A stretch of DNA of 64,000 nucleotides from Bifidobacterium eulemuris (GTDB lineage Bacteria > Actinomycetota > Actinomycetes > Actinomycetales > Bifidobacteriaceae). Both the position numbers and the translations under genes were made by a program. This document shows, one piece after another, positions 1-8,785 of the stretch; position 1 is the stretch's first letter; each line of letters opens with the position of its first letter. The notes under the pieces were generated by a model, which was not told the origin of the DNA, made no database searches, and worked only from the letters and a program-made list of their open reading frames with translations. Where the stretch lies: assembly GCF_014898155.1 (NCBI RefSeq), contig NZ_CP062938.1, forward strand, positions 2,232,001-2,296,000, written 5' to 3'.

Positions 1-214
1 AACGGAACTTCGTGCTGTCCTTGATCTCGTCGTACACCGGCAGGATGGCGCCGCCGGGCAGGCCGAACACATCCTTGACGCCCAGCTCCTCCAGGGACCG
101 TACCAGCGCCTGCGCGCCGGTCATCTTCTCACCGTTGACGATGGTCTGCTTATCGTTGCCCGCAGGTGTTTTGGGCACGCTGCTGAATGCCTGAAGCGGC
201 GTAGGTAATGCCAT
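1..214 (-). CDS. ilvB: Acetolactate synthase large subunit, N-terminal fragment
   Basis: First step of branched-chain amino acid synthesis: thiamine-diphosphate-dependent condensation of pyruvate to acetolactate. Only the first 71 codons are in the window; the gene runs off the left edge. The translation starts [10 protein letters not shown] and contains [16 protein letters not shown] followed by [14 protein letters not shown]. The latter is the conserved N-terminal Pyr-domain motif with the Glu/Gly-rich ThDP activation region of the acetohydroxyacid synthase family. The start at 214 precedes the first conserved block by about 30 residues, a normal spacing. It is the last visible gene of a minus-strand series with rnc upstream; a 195-bp gap separates them. 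Other ThDP enzymes (pyruvate oxidase, glyoxylate carboligase) share this motif, but the position downstream of rnc in an actinobacterium favours ilvB. Confidence 0.88.
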   Translation of the reverse strand, partial: MALPTPLQAFSSVPKTPAGNDKQTIVNGEKMTGAQALVRSLEELGVKDVFGLPGGAILPVYDEIKDSTKFR

Positions 215-409
215 GGTTCCTCTCACACTTCGATGAACTTCTCGCCTTAGGCCGGGCTTTTCGGTGCAAAGCCCTCCGGCGGCGTCGGCGGTTCGGCGCG
301 GCGCTTGTGGCGCGTGCGCGAATCCAATACGGTTGTCTCTCCAGTCTATGGTACCGGCGGATATCACGCGGCGCGGCGCTCCGCCCGAATGGTGAAGTCT
401 GGCTGTCCC

Positions 410-1192
410 TTAGCCCAGGGCCTTCCATCCCGCTTCGGCGGCGGCCAGCTGGGCCTTGCGTTTGCTGGAGCCGCGGCCTTCGCCGATGACGGTCCCGTCC
501 TCGCCCAAACTCACGCGGGCGGTGAACACCTGCGCGTATTCGGGGCCGGAGACCTCCATATGGTAGACGGGCTCGCCTTTGCCGAGCTTATGCGCCTTGA
601 CGGTGAGCGAGGTCTTCCAATCGAGCGCCGGACCCTCGGTGGCCACCTCGTCCAGCGTCTCGTCGATCAGACGATGCACCACGGCCCGCGCCTCGTCGAT
701 GCCGTGTTCCAGGAAGGTCGCGCCGATCAGCGACTCCACGATGTCGCACAGAATCGAGTTCTTCTCGGCACCGCCCTGATCGGACTCGCCATGGCCGAGC
801 AGAATATACGGCCCCACATGTAGCTTTTTCTTGGCGATGGCGCTGAGCGCGTCCTCCGACACGGCCCGCGCGCGCATCTTCGCCAGCTCGCCTTCGGACT
901 TGTCTGGGTGCCGGGCGAACAGCGTTTCGGTGGCGACGAGTTCGAGCACCGCGTCGCCGAGGAATTCCAGACGCTCGTAGTCGGGCACGCCGGGATGCTC
1001 GTGCGAGAAGGAGCTGTGGGTGAGCGCCTGCACCAGCAGGTCCGGACTGATGGTGGTGCCCAGCGCCTCCAACAATTCCGCGCCGGCCATCTGGTCCGAC
1101 TGCGAGGCGCGTGAGACGCGGGTGCGGGGCGCGGTCGCGTCGTGCGCACCGGACACGTCGTGTGCGGATGTGTGCGTGTTTTGGTTCTTCAT
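410..1192 (-). CDS. rnc: Ribonuclease III
   Basis: Double-stranded-RNA endonuclease that processes rRNA precursors and structured mRNAs. The 260-residue product has the catalytic RNase III domain first, with signature ERLEFLGDAVLE at about residues 73-84 and the second acidic motif DIVESLIGATFLE at about 150-162. A dsRNA-binding domain follows at about 190-258 and ends GRGSSKRKAQLAAAEAGWKAL. The frame is open upstream to 1315, but that extension only translates a nucleotide repeat element. The start at 1192, preceded by AGAAG, gives a normal-length enzyme. It lies downstream of rpmF in the same orientation, and the repeat element and a hairpin sit between them. That suggests at least partial transcriptional separation. 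Confidence 0.95.
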   Translation of the reverse strand: MKNQNTHTSAHDVSGAHDATAPRTRVSRASQSDQMAGAELLEALGTTISPDLLVQALTHSSFSHEHPGVPDYERLEFLGDAVLELVATETLFARHPDKSEGELAKMRARAVSEDALSAIAKKKLHVGPYILLGHGESDQGGAEKNSILCDIVESLIGATFLEHGIDEARAVVHRLIDETLDEVATEGPALDWKTSLTVKAHKLGKGEPVYHMEVSGPEYAQVFTARVSLGEDGTVIGEGRGSSKRKAQLAAAEAGWKALG

Positions 1193-1223
1193 GTGCTTCT
1201 CGTCTCTTCGCCAGGGTGGGGGA

Positions 1224-1333
1224 CGTCGTGGATTTCGCACTTCGACGGATGGTGTGCGAAATCCACGACGTTGCATGGCCGACAAACGTCGCGGATTTCG
1301 CACAAGGTCCGTCAAAGTGCGAAATCCACGACG
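1224..1333. repeat. Double dyad element (GTGGATTTCGCAC family)
   Basis: Two 47-bp inverted repeats stand side by side at 1224-1270 and 1287-1333, with starts 63 bp apart. Each has outer arms close to CGTCGTGGATTTCGCAC and its reverse complement; one arm carries a single change (CGTCGCGG). The element lies between rpmF and rnc and would form two hairpins in the rnc leader. It has no transposase or obvious target duplication. Function unknown. Confidence 0.85.
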
Positions 1334-1356
1334 CCGCCGGCGGGGAGGGATTATGC

Positions 1357-1392
1357 AGAAGGCCCCGCCACCCGTCGATGGCAGGGCCTTCT
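1357..1392 (-). terminator. Hairpin downstream of rpmF
   Basis: Fourteen-base arms at 1357-1370 and 1379-1392 (AGAAGGCCC...GGGCCTTCT) pair with one mismatch around an 8-base loop. It lies 20 bp past the rpmF stop on the minus strand. No clear T-run follows, so it may be an inefficient terminator or an mRNA-stabilising 3' end. Confidence 0.55.
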
Positions 1393-1412
1393 ATGCCGTT
1401 ATGCAGCCGAAA

Positions 1413-1607
1413 TCACTTGGTGTGGGCCGGCTGGATGGCTTCGCGGTAGACGCGGCCGCGGAAGGAGCCGCAGCTCGGGCAGGCCATGTGCGGCAGGGCC
1501 GGAGCGCCGCAGTTCGGGCAGCTCACGGTAGCGGTAGCGGTGGCCTTCCAGTTCGCGCGACGCGAGTGCGTATTGGCGCGCGAGGTCTTGTACTTAGGCA
1601 GTGCCAT
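1413..1607 (-). CDS. rpmF: 50S ribosomal protein L32
   Basis: Small zinc-binding protein of the large ribosomal subunit. The 64-residue product begins [17 protein letters not shown] and carries two CxxC pairs (CPNC and CPSC) that form the zinc ribbon, so it is the zinc-containing paralogue type. Length and N-terminus match the family exactly. It follows the DUF177 gene on the same strand, the classic yceD-rpmF pairing, and precedes rnc. Confidence 0.97.
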   Translation of the reverse strand: MALPKYKTSRANTHSRRANWKATATATVSCPNCGAPALPHMACPSCGSFRGRVYREAIQPAHTK

Positions 1608-1765
1608 TTCAGTATCCTCTGTTTCGTTCGAACGATTGAGCTTAAGCGTTCAGTATGTTAGCGCAATGCTCGTACAAAGTCCATTTCGACATGCGCGGGG
1701 CTTGCTTGGACGCGCTCATGCCGGTCCTGCCGAGTTGATTCGCGTTCGGCACGCGCGGACCGCCG

Positions 1766-2386
1766 TCACTCGTCGGCTTCGGCTTCCAGCTGGGCTTTGA
1801 GCGCCGCCAGTCCCGCGAGACGGATGTCGGTCACGTCGTGGCGGTGATCGGGATGCTCGTTGAGATTCTCCCCGCACTGCGAGCACAGGCCGCGGCAATC
1901 CTCGCGGCACAGCGGCTGCAGAGGCAGCGCCTCGACCAGCGAGTCGCGCAGCATCGCCTCGATGTCGGCGAACGCGCCGTCCATCAGCAGCGGATAGGTG
2001 TCCTCAGACTCGTCCTCGCCCGCGACGATGTCCACCTCCGTCTCACGCCTGGCTTTCTTGCCCGACCGCGCGTCACGCTTGGACTCGGCCTTCGCGTAAG
2101 GGAAGAACACGGTCACGTCCACCGGCCAATCGCGTTCGATGGGGGTGAGGCAACGCGTGCATTCCGTGCTGACCGGAGCGCTGAGACGACCGGAGAAAAT
2201 CAGGCCGTCCACAATCGAATCGAACGATCCGCTCACATGGATCGGCGCGCCGGGCGCGACTCCGACGATGGCGTCGCCGATGCCCTCGGGCGCGGGGAAA
2301 TCCGCATCCACCGGCTTCGACTGGCCTGCCCGCGTGGCGACCTGCGCCACGGAAATCGCCCATGGGGAATCCTCAACTCGTGCCAT
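1766..2386 (-). CDS. DUF177 (YceD) family protein
   Basis: A 206-residue member of the DUF177/YceD family, which is nearly always encoded just upstream of rpmF and is linked in bacteria to 23S rRNA/ribosome biogenesis. The first half is a beta-rich domain (for example IVDGLIFSGRLSAPVSTECTRCLTPI) with a CxRC pair. The C-terminal part carries a second metal-type cluster CREDCRGLCSQCGENL at about residues 159-174, which resembles the zinc-binding tail of the family. An acidic, charged insert (about 110-135) is less conserved. The start at 2386 gives the expected N-terminus. Sandwiched between the SepIVA-like gene and rpmF; likely co-transcribed with rpmF. Confidence 0.9.
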   Translation of the reverse strand: MARVEDSPWAISVAQVATRAGQSKPVDADFPAPEGIGDAIVGVAPGAPIHVSGSFDSIVDGLIFSGRLSAPVSTECTRCLTPIERDWPVDVTVFFPYAKAESKRDARSGKKARRETEVDIVAGEDESEDTYPLLMDGAFADIEAMLRDSLVEALPLQPLCREDCRGLCSQCGENLNEHPDHRHDVTDIRLAGLAALKAQLEAEADE

Positions 2387-2512
2387 ACTTCTGCTTTCCT
2401 TCCGGTGGTGTCATGTACGTCTTGTACGTCGTTTCCGCGCGGGCGCGCCGGAAACGTCCAAGAGACGCCATCATAGCGGCGTTTCGGACGACGCCGACTG
2501 GATGGCGGGTCT

Positions 2513-3274
2513 TTACGCCTGCGGTTGGTCGTCCTCGTCCAGCGACGGCAAACGGCTTGCGGCGGCGCGCTGGCGTTCGTTCAGCACGTTGATGCCCGCC
2601 TGCACGTCCTGGCTGAGCTTGTTCAGCTGCTGCTGCAATCCCTCCATCATCGTGGAGCAGTACTGGTCCGCCCCTTGGGTCAGGTGGTCGGATTTGGCCT
2701 GTGCCTGGTCGAGGATCGCGCGCGCCTTCTGCCGTGCGATTTCGGTGACGTTCTCCTGCCCGGCGAGGAACTGCGCCTGCTCGTTGGCCTCCCTGACCAT
2801 GTCGGAGGCGCGGCTTTGCGCCGAGGCGATGATGGCGTTGGCCTGGGTTTGCGCCGATTCGAGCCGGCGCTCCGCCTCCCGCATCAGCGCGGAGGCGCGT
2901 TCGAGCTGCACAGGCAGCATCTTCTTGAGCTCGGTCAGCCGGTCGGTGAACACGTCGCGGTCCACCTTCACCTGATTGGGCGTGAACAGACCGCCTTTGG
3001 CCTCGTCCAGGGTTCTGTCCAGATCATCGATGATGTCGTAGACGGTGGTGAATTCGGCGTGGCTTTGACCTTCGGCATCGTCGGCGGAAAGTCCCTCGCG
3101 CATGTCCGGCATCGCGCCCGCGGAGAACAGGGCGGACGGCGTCGGCGGGTCGGACGCCTCCGTATCGTCCTGCGCCAGCGGCGGGAACAGGTCGGTGTCG
3201 CGCGCGCCAGTCAGATCCACGTATCCGGTCGGGCGGCCGTCTGAGGGATTGGAGGTATCGTTCGTCATGGTCAC
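2513..3274 (-). CDS. DivIVA-like coiled-coil cell-division protein (SepIVA-like)
   Basis: A 253-residue cytoplasmic protein. It has an acidic, disordered N-terminal third, a short conserved segment [20 protein letters not shown] (about 92-111), and a long predicted coiled coil rich in Ala/Gln/Glu (about 125-240). This architecture and the position directly beside DUF177 and rnc match the actinobacterial SepIVA family (Rv2927c type), which acts in septation and polar envelope growth. Its start overlaps the stop of coaD by 4 bases, so translation is probably coupled. The family call rests on coiled-coil character plus gene order, so the exact function is inferred. Confidence 0.75.
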   Translation of the reverse strand: MTMTNDTSNPSDGRPTGYVDLTGARDTDLFPPLAQDDTEASDPPTPSALFSAGAMPDMREGLSADDAEGQSHAEFTTVYDIIDDLDRTLDEAKGGLFTPNQVKVDRDVFTDRLTELKKMLPVQLERASALMREAERRLESAQTQANAIIASAQSRASDMVREANEQAQFLAGQENVTEIARQKARAILDQAQAKSDHLTQGADQYCSTMMEGLQQQLNKLSQDVQAGINVLNERQRAAASRLPSLDEDDQPQA

Positions 3275-3771
3275 TCCTTTGTCTGGCGTTCTTGGGCGAG
3301 GGCTTGGGCGAGCATAGGAACCACGCAGTCCGGCACCATGCCGGTCACGTCGCCGCCGTGGCGCGCCACGTCCTTGACGACGGAGCTGGAGATATGCTCG
3401 AGCACCGGATCCGCCGGCAGAAACAGGGTCTCCACATTGGCGAGCTTGCGGTTCACCAAAGCCATGCCCAACTCGGCCTCATAGTCGCCGTTCTGGCGTA
3501 GGCCTTTGACGATCACCGTGGCGCCGACCTTGGCGCAGTAGTCGATGATCAGCCCGTCGGTGGAGGAGACGGTGACGTTCGTGCAGCCGGCGTCCGCCAG
3601 CGCGCGGCGGATCACGTCGACGCGGGTCGCCGCCGGGAAGATCGGCGTTTTGGCGGCGTTCACCGCCACCACAACATGCACTTCGTCGAAGAAGCGCGCG
3701 CTGCGTTCAATCACATCCAAATGGCCGGACGTCAGAGGATCGTACGAGCCTGGGCACACTGCGATAGTCAT
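3271..3771 (-). CDS. coaD: Phosphopantetheine adenylyltransferase
   Basis: Fourth step of coenzyme A synthesis: transfers AMP from ATP to 4'-phosphopantetheine, giving dephospho-CoA. The 166-residue product has the nucleotidyltransferase TxGH motif in [17 protein letters not shown] near residues 8-24. It also has [22 protein letters not shown] and the C-terminal [10 protein letters not shown] block that corresponds to the ISSTxVR loop. Length is typical for bacterial CoaD. It is the first gene of the minus-strand run and overlaps the SepIVA-like gene. Confidence 0.97.
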   Translation of the reverse strand: MTIAVCPGSYDPLTSGHLDVIERSARFFDEVHVVVAVNAAKTPIFPAATRVDVIRRALADAGCTNVTVSSTDGLIIDYCAKVGATVIVKGLRQNGDYEAELGMALVNRKLANVETLFLPADPVLEHISSSVVKDVARHGGDVTGMVPDCVVPMLAQALAQERQTKE

Positions 3772-3878
3772 GAGTCCAAGAGTACCGCGTCATGTCTATG
3801 ATGGTGGACGACAGGCCGCGACGGCCGGCGGAATCGCCGAGGTCCCACGCGGCCGACGAAATGATGTGGAGGAACGCC

Positions 3879-4172
3879 ATGACGAGCATGTTCGATCTTG
3901 AAGACCCGGTGTCGCCGCTGTCCAATCCGGATCAGAGCACGGGAACGGCGGTGCTGGAACGCCCCGAAACGCAGGAGGAGACGAAGCGCGACGATGGCGG
4001 CGAGGCCGATCGTTTCGCGCATTACGTGTCCAAGGACCGCATCAACGAATCGCGTCTGACCGGCCGCCCCGTGGTCGCCCTGTGCGGCAAGGTATGGGTG
4101 CCCAAGCGCGACCCCTCCCAGTATCCGGTGTGTCCCGACTGCAAGCGCATCTACGACGAGATGATGCGCTAA
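3879..4172 (+). CDS. DUF3039 family protein
   Basis: A 97-residue actinobacterial protein of unknown function. After a variable N-terminus it has the DUF3039 core: RFAHYVSKDRINESRLTGRPVVALCG, KVWVPKRDPSQYP and a final CPDCKRIYDEM. The three cysteines (ALCG, CPDC) suggest a small zinc site. The frame is open from 3792, but the ATG at 3879 sits 6 bp behind GGAGG and begins at the expected N-terminus, so it is chosen. Divergent from coaD, with a 107-bp gap. Confidence 0.8.
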   Translation: MTSMFDLEDPVSPLSNPDQSTGTAVLERPETQEETKRDDGGEADRFAHYVSKDRINESRLTGRPVVALCGKVWVPKRDPSQYPVCPDCKRIYDEMMR

Positions 4173-4212
4173 TTTCCTTCGTTCGCGTCATCCGTCTTCT
4201 CGGTGGTTGTCA

Positions 4213-4332
4213 CCCGTCATCCCGAGCGGAGCGTGTTACCTCACGTCATCCCGAGCGGAGCGCAGCGGAGTCGAGGGATCTCTGATGTCGTCAGGCATGA
4301 GAGATCCCTCGACTCCGCTCGGGATGACGAAT
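4213..4332. repeat. CTGAGCGGAG-family inverted repeat
   Basis: Contains GTCATCCCGAGCGGAGC twice and then the reverse complement of the second copy, with arms ending GAGGGATCTC / GAGATCCCTC. The same family recurs near 17245, 24150, 25128, 36140, 41305 and 54105. Here it lies between the 3' ends of convergent genes (DUF3039 and pncB), consistent with a terminator-like or REP-like role. Confidence 0.85.
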
Positions 4333-4335
4333 AGG

Positions 4336-5673
4336 TTATAGAACCGTAGTCTCGGTAGGAATCACCGGCTCGCCGCGCATCAGCGACTGGGCGGTGATCG
4401 GCAGTTCGGCCAGCGCCTTCGCGTGGTGGTCGTGCGCGTTCATGATCGCGTCGTGTCCGCGCCACTGCGGGTCGATCTCGCCGTGATCCACGAAGTCGAC
4501 GAGCAGATCCTTCCATTCGGGGTCGGGCGTGTACGCAGCGAGTTTCTCCTCGCTTCCGGAGATGACGTGTTCGCAATCGGCCAGATTGTACTCGTACGAG
4601 CGGTAGGCGAGCTTGCGTCCCGGAACGGTGGCCTTGTCCTTGGACTTCTTCATCACCGGCTGCATCACACCGTCCACGCCTTCGCGCTCGGTGAGCTTAT
4701 ACACCATGGCGCAGGTCGGCGCGCCCGATCCGGTCACCAGCATCGTGCCCACGCCGTAGGAGTCGACCGGCGCGGTCTGCAACGCGGCCAGCGCGTATTC
4801 GTCCAAATCGTTGGTGACGGTGATCTTCGTGTTCGTGGCTCCCAGCGCGTCGAGCTGGTTGCGCACGCGCTGCGCCAACGCCGCCAGATCACCCGAATCG
4901 ATGCGCACGCCGCCGAGTTCGGGGCCCGCCACCTCGACCGCGGTTTTCACGGCCTCCTCGATGTTGTAGGTGTCGACCAGCAGCGTGGTGTTCTTGCCCA
5001 ACGCCGCGATCTGCGACTCGAACGCGTCCCGTTCGCTGTCATGCACCAGCGTGAAGCAGTGCGCGGCCGTGCCGATGGCCTTCAGTCCATACATTTTGGC
5101 GGCGAGCAGATTCGCGGTGCCTTGGAATCCTCCCACCACGGCGGCTCGCGAGGCGGCCACGGCCGCCCATTCGTTGGTGCGGCGGCCGCCCATATCCATG
5201 CAGGGGCGGTTCTTCGCCGCGCTGGTCATACGCGAGGCGGCGGAGGCGACGGCGGAATCATAGTTCAGCACCGACAGCACCAGCGTCTCCAGCAGCGTGC
5301 ATTCGCCGAAGGTGCCCTCGAACTGCAGAATCGGCGAGTTCGGGAAGAACATCTCGCCTTCGCGATAGCCTTTGATCGAGCCGGTGAAGCGGAAGTTCTC
5401 CAGCCACGCGATGGTCTCCTTGCTGACGATGCCACGGTCGGAGAGGAATCTCAGATCCTCGTCGTCAAGATGGAAGTCCTCCAGCGCGTCGAGGATGCGG
5501 CCGGTGCCGGCGACCACGCCGTAGCGGCGGCCTTCGGGCAGACGGCGGGTGAACACCTCGAACACGCATTTGCGGTTCGCCGTGCCGTCCTTCAAAGTGG
5601 CGTCCAGCATCGTGTACTCGTACATATCGGTCATCAGCGCCGCAGAGTAATCCATCATGGCCTGTTCTTTCAT
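4336..5673 (-). CDS. pncB: Nicotinate phosphoribosyltransferase
   Basis: NAD salvage enzyme that converts nicotinate and PRPP to nicotinate mononucleotide with ATP hydrolysis. The 445-residue product opens with ALMTDMYEYTMLDATLKDG, contains GGRRTNEWAAVAASRAA and GTAAHCFTLVHDSE (the conserved His region), and the PRPP-site strand GVRIDSGDLAALAQ. Length matches the bacterial PncB type. The start at 5673 has only a weak ribosome site; ATGs six and seven codons in are alternatives. Transcribed alone, convergent with the DUF3039 gene and divergent from rph. Confidence 0.95.
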   Translation of the reverse strand: MKEQAMMDYSAALMTDMYEYTMLDATLKDGTANRKCVFEVFTRRLPEGRRYGVVAGTGRILDALEDFHLDDEDLRFLSDRGIVSKETIAWLENFRFTGSIKGYREGEMFFPNSPILQFEGTFGECTLLETLVLSVLNYDSAVASAASRMTSAAKNRPCMDMGGRRTNEWAAVAASRAAVVGGFQGTANLLAAKMYGLKAIGTAAHCFTLVHDSERDAFESQIAALGKNTTLLVDTYNIEEAVKTAVEVAGPELGGVRIDSGDLAALAQRVRNQLDALGATNTKITVTNDLDEYALAALQTAPVDSYGVGTMLVTGSGAPTCAMVYKLTEREGVDGVMQPVMKKSKDKATVPGRKLAYRSYEYNLADCEHVISGSEEKLAAYTPDPEWKDLLVDFVDHGEIDPQWRGHDAIMNAHDHHAKALAELPITAQSLMRGEPVIPTETTVL

Positions 5674-5839
5674 AGACTCATACTTCGGTTCGACTCTTCA
5701 AGTCTAGTCGCGTTCCGCCGCGCCGGCGCGATTTGCCCGCGCGGATCACTCCCGCCGCGTCTGGCCCGCGTCGGAGGATGGATGACAAGCGGGAATCACC
5801 AAGCCGGGTGCTACGCTCGGCTCAAGGAAAGGTTGCATC

Positions 5840-6604
5840 ATGGTTGAAATCAAAGATATGTTGGGCAAGCAGCAGGTCATCCGCTCGGACGGCCGCCAGG
5901 TCGACGAGCTGCGGCCGGTGCGCATCACCCGCCACTTCACCGACGCTCCGGAGGGTTCGGTGCTGATCGAATGCGGCGGCACACGCGTGATGTGCACGGC
6001 CACGTTCACCACCGGCGTGCCGCGCTGGCGCAAGGATTCCGGACTGGGGTGGGTCACCGCCGAATACTCGATGCTGCCGCGCGCCACCGCCGAACGTACC
6101 GACCGCGAGTCCATCCGCGGCAAGGTCGGCGGCCGCACGCATGAGATCAGCCGTCTGATCGGCCGCTGCCTGCGCGGGGTGGTCGATATGAAGGCGCTGG
6201 GCGAGAATCAGGTGCAGCTCGACTGCGATGTGCTGCAGGCCGACGGCGGCACGCGCACGGCCTCCGTGACCGGCGCGTATGTGGCGATGGTGGACGCGCT
6301 GCGTTGGGCCGAAAAGCACCATTGCATCCGTTCCGCGGACCGGGTGGTGCGCGACAGCATCTCCGCCGTGTCCGTGGGCGTGGTCAACGGCACGCCGATG
6401 CTGGACCTGCCGTATCTCGAAGACAGCCAGGCCATGACCGACATGAACGTGGCCATGACCGGTTCGGGCGAGTTTGTCGAATTGCAGGGCACCGCCGAGC
6501 ATCGTCCCTTCACGCGCAAGGAGCTGGACGCGTTGCTCGACCTGGCGGCCAAGGGCAACAAGGAACTGCAGGCCGCCCAGCGCGCCGCCCTGTCACTGGA
6601 CTGA
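5840..6604 (+). CDS. rph: Ribonuclease PH
   Basis: Phosphorolytic 3'-5' exoribonuclease that trims tRNA 3' ends. The 254-residue product has [16 protein letters not shown] at the N-terminus, [24 protein letters not shown] (residues about 66-90, the phosphate-binding Arg region) and [21 protein letters not shown] (about 130-150). This is a complete RNase PH fold of normal length. AAGGAAAGG lies just upstream of the ATG. The stop is 69 bp before rdgB on the same strand, forming the rph-rdgB operon common in bacteria. Confidence 0.97.
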   Translation: MVEIKDMLGKQQVIRSDGRQVDELRPVRITRHFTDAPEGSVLIECGGTRVMCTATFTTGVPRWRKDSGLGWVTAEYSMLPRATAERTDRESIRGKVGGRTHEISRLIGRCLRGVVDMKALGENQVQLDCDVLQADGGTRTASVTGAYVAMVDALRWAEKHHCIRSADRVVRDSISAVSVGVVNGTPMLDLPYLEDSQAMTDMNVAMTGSGEFVELQGTAEHRPFTRKELDALLDLAAKGNKELQAAQRAALSLD

Positions 6605-6673
6605 AACCACGCGGCCCGACGGTTGCCGCAACATCACGACGCAATAGCACGTCTTAATCAAGGAGCATCACGT

Positions 6674-7384
6674 ATGAAACTGGTCGTCGCCACGCATAAC
6701 GAAGGCAAGCTGGCCGAGATCCGCCGTATTCTCGAGGAACGGTTGGGCGCGGACGCGGCCCGGGTGGAGTTGCTCTCCGCCGGCAGCCTCGACCTGCCCG
6801 ACCCGGTGGAGGACGGCGTGACTTTCCAGGAGAACGCGCTGCTCAAGGCCCGCGACGTGGCCCGCCGCACCGGACTGCCCGCCATCGCCGACGATTCCGG
6901 GCTGATCGTGGATGTGATGGGTGGCGCCCCTGGCATCCTCTCCGCCCGCTGGGCCGGCGCGCATGGTGACGACGCGGCGAACAACGCGCTGCTGCTCGCG
7001 CAGATCGAGGATATTCCGGACGCCAGGCGCACCGCGCGTTTCCGTTGCGCCGCCGCTCTGGTGGTGCCGCAGGTTCCCGCCGTGTCCGACGGGACCGCGG
7101 GCGAATCCGCGTTCGCCGACGTGGCCGACCCCGACGGCGCGCCGTACCGAATCGCCGAGGAGGTCGTGGAAACCGGTGAGATGCCGGGCGTGATCATCCG
7201 CGCTCCCCGCGGCGAGCATGGCTTCGGCTACGATCCGCTGTTCGTGCCGGACGACCAGCCGGAGCACGCCGGCGGGTCGGCACTGACCTCCGCCGAGATG
7301 ACCCCGGCCGAGAAGAACGCCATCTCCCATCGCGGCAAGGCCTTGCGGGCCCTCGCGCCGGCCGTCGAACGCCTGCTGCGTTAG
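6674..7384 (+). CDS. rdgB: XTP/dITP diphosphatase (HAM1/RdgB)
   Basis: House-cleaning pyrophosphatase that hydrolyses dITP, ITP and XTP to keep deaminated purines out of nucleic acid. The 236-residue product starts MKLVVATHNEGKLAEI, the conserved substrate loop. It has FQENALLKARDVARRTGLPAIADDSGL with the catalytic acidic pair and ends with GFGYDPLFVP and EMTPAEKNAISHRGKAL. AAGGAGC precedes the chosen start at 6674; an in-frame upstream start would add 17 non-conserved residues. It is slightly longer than the usual 200 residues because of an acidic insert near 145-165. Confidence 0.96.
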   Translation: MKLVVATHNEGKLAEIRRILEERLGADAARVELLSAGSLDLPDPVEDGVTFQENALLKARDVARRTGLPAIADDSGLIVDVMGGAPGILSARWAGAHGDDAANNALLLAQIEDIPDARRTARFRCAAALVVPQVPAVSDGTAGESAFADVADPDGAPYRIAEEVVETGEMPGVIIRAPRGEHGFGYDPLFVPDDQPEHAGGSALTSAEMTPAEKNAISHRGKALRALAPAVERLLR

Positions 7385-7431
7385 CCGGGCCCGTCTGATG
7401 GCGAAGTCGTGACGGTTCGCATGGGCGTCGT

Positions 7432-7459
7432 TTGGCTCGTGTGAACGTGATGCTAGTAT
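7432..7459 (+). promoter_or_regulatory. Candidate promoter of the FemABX cluster
   Basis: TTGGCT at 7432-7437 and TAGTAT at 7454-7459 are separated by 16 bp and lie 40 bp before the first fem start. The match is moderate and rests on sequence resemblance only. Confidence 0.35.
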
Positions 7460-7498
7460 CAGCGTGATATCCCGAATAGATAAGGAATCCTAATCACT

Positions 7499-8767
7499 AT
7501 GCGCTCATTCAGTTTCGTAGTGCTTTCGGCGGATGAGTTCGACGTCTTTGCCAAACACCATTCCCAGGGCAATTTTCAGCAGACCTCGGCCATGGGGAGA
7601 ATGCGTGAGGCGCAGGGCAAAACGGTCGAATATCTGGGTGTGCGAGAAGACGGCGAGCTGAAGGCCGCCGGTCTTATGCAGATCGTGAAAGCCGGCAGAT
7701 CCACGTTCGCGTTGATGCACGACGGTCCGCTGTGTGATTTCGACGATGCGCAGTTGCTTGGTTTCTTCGTGGAGGGATTGCGTTCCCGCGCCAAAGAAGG
7801 AGGGGCGTCGCAGCTGGATATCACTCCCGAAGCGGTGTACTGCCGGCGCACCCAGGAGGGGGAACCTCAGGGCGCTCCCGACGACTCCATGGTGGAGAAT
7901 CTGAAAGCGCTGGGATTCGAGCATGTCGGTGGCTTCTCCACCGGATACACCGCGGTTCCGCGTTGGCGCTGGGTGAAGGATCTGAGCGAGATCCACGATG
8001 AGAGCGAGCTGTTGGGCACGTATGCGAAATATCGTCGTCGCAACGTGCGCATCGCGCGCGAGTCCGGGGTGCGCACGCGCCGGCTGGACCGCGACGAACT
8101 GGCGCTTTTCCACCAACTCTGCGAATTGAGCTGCGAAAAGCAGGGGTTCCAGAATCGCCCGTTGAGTTTTTTCCAAGAGATGTACGACGCCTACGGGGAT
8201 GATATCGAATATCGCGTGGCGGAGATTCATTTCGACGAATACCTCAAAACCTGGCAGGACAAATTCGACAAGCTGGCCGCCGACCAAAAGCGCGTGGAAT
8301 CGGAACTGACCCGTTCCAAGACGGAGAAGCGAACCAAGCAGCTGACCGCCCAACTCGGCAAAATCGAAAAGGACATGGAACCCGCGGCCAAACGTGTCGA
8401 TGAGGCGAAGCGCATGCTGGAGCAGTACGGCGCGATCGTGCCGCTTGACGCCTCGATGTTCCTGTATCACCCGCGGGAAGTCGTGTGCACCACCAGCGGC
8501 GCGGACGAGCGTTTCGACAAGTTCTACGCTCCCGCATTGGTGCACCATGAGATGATGCTCACATGCGTGGAGCGCGGCATTCCCCGATACAATCTGTACG
8601 GCATCAACGGTCTGTTCACTCCCGAAGACAATCCGGGATTCGGCGTGCTGGAGTTCAAGCAACGGTTCAACGGCTTCGTGGAGGAGATGCCCGGCGAGTT
8701 CGTGCTGCCGGTGAAGCCGCTGACGTATGCGCTGAAGAAGATCGCGCACAAACTGCTGGGCCGCTGA
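7499..8767 (+). CDS. FemABX-type peptidoglycan bridge peptidyltransferase 1
   Basis: Predicted to transfer an amino acid from aminoacyl-tRNA onto the cross-bridge side chain of a lipid-linked peptidoglycan precursor at the inner membrane face. The 422-residue product has the double GNAT-fold layout of the FemABX family. Domain 1 is about residues 1-160 with FQQTSAMGRM near 26. An alpha-helical coiled-coil arm (about 245-310) resembles the tRNA-interacting arm of FemA. The C-terminal motif GFGVLEFKQRFNGFVEEMPGE lies near 380-400. The KYRRRNVRIARESGV segment (about 177-191) is typical. First of three tandem paralogues and the most divergent; AAGGA lies upstream of the start. Confidence 0.88.
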   Translation: MRSFSFVVLSADEFDVFAKHHSQGNFQQTSAMGRMREAQGKTVEYLGVREDGELKAAGLMQIVKAGRSTFALMHDGPLCDFDDAQLLGFFVEGLRSRAKEGGASQLDITPEAVYCRRTQEGEPQGAPDDSMVENLKALGFEHVGGFSTGYTAVPRWRWVKDLSEIHDESELLGTYAKYRRRNVRIARESGVRTRRLDRDELALFHQLCELSCEKQGFQNRPLSFFQEMYDAYGDDIEYRVAEIHFDEYLKTWQDKFDKLAADQKRVESELTRSKTEKRTKQLTAQLGKIEKDMEPAAKRVDEAKRMLEQYGAIVPLDASMFLYHPREVVCTTSGADERFDKFYAPALVHHEMMLTCVERGIPRYNLYGINGLFTPEDNPGFGVLEFKQRFNGFVEEMPGEFVLPVKPLTYALKKIAHKLLGR

Positions 8768-8785
8768 AAGGGTATGGTGAGATCC

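Noticed and set aside
1193..1315. N-terminal extension of RNase III
   Set aside because: It translates the dyad element into repeated RNPRR; family length and the ribosome site support the start at 1192.
4423..5847. 474-codon plus-strand open frame opposite pncB
   Set aside because: pncB has full conserved motifs on the minus strand; this frame is low-complexity Arg/His/Val.
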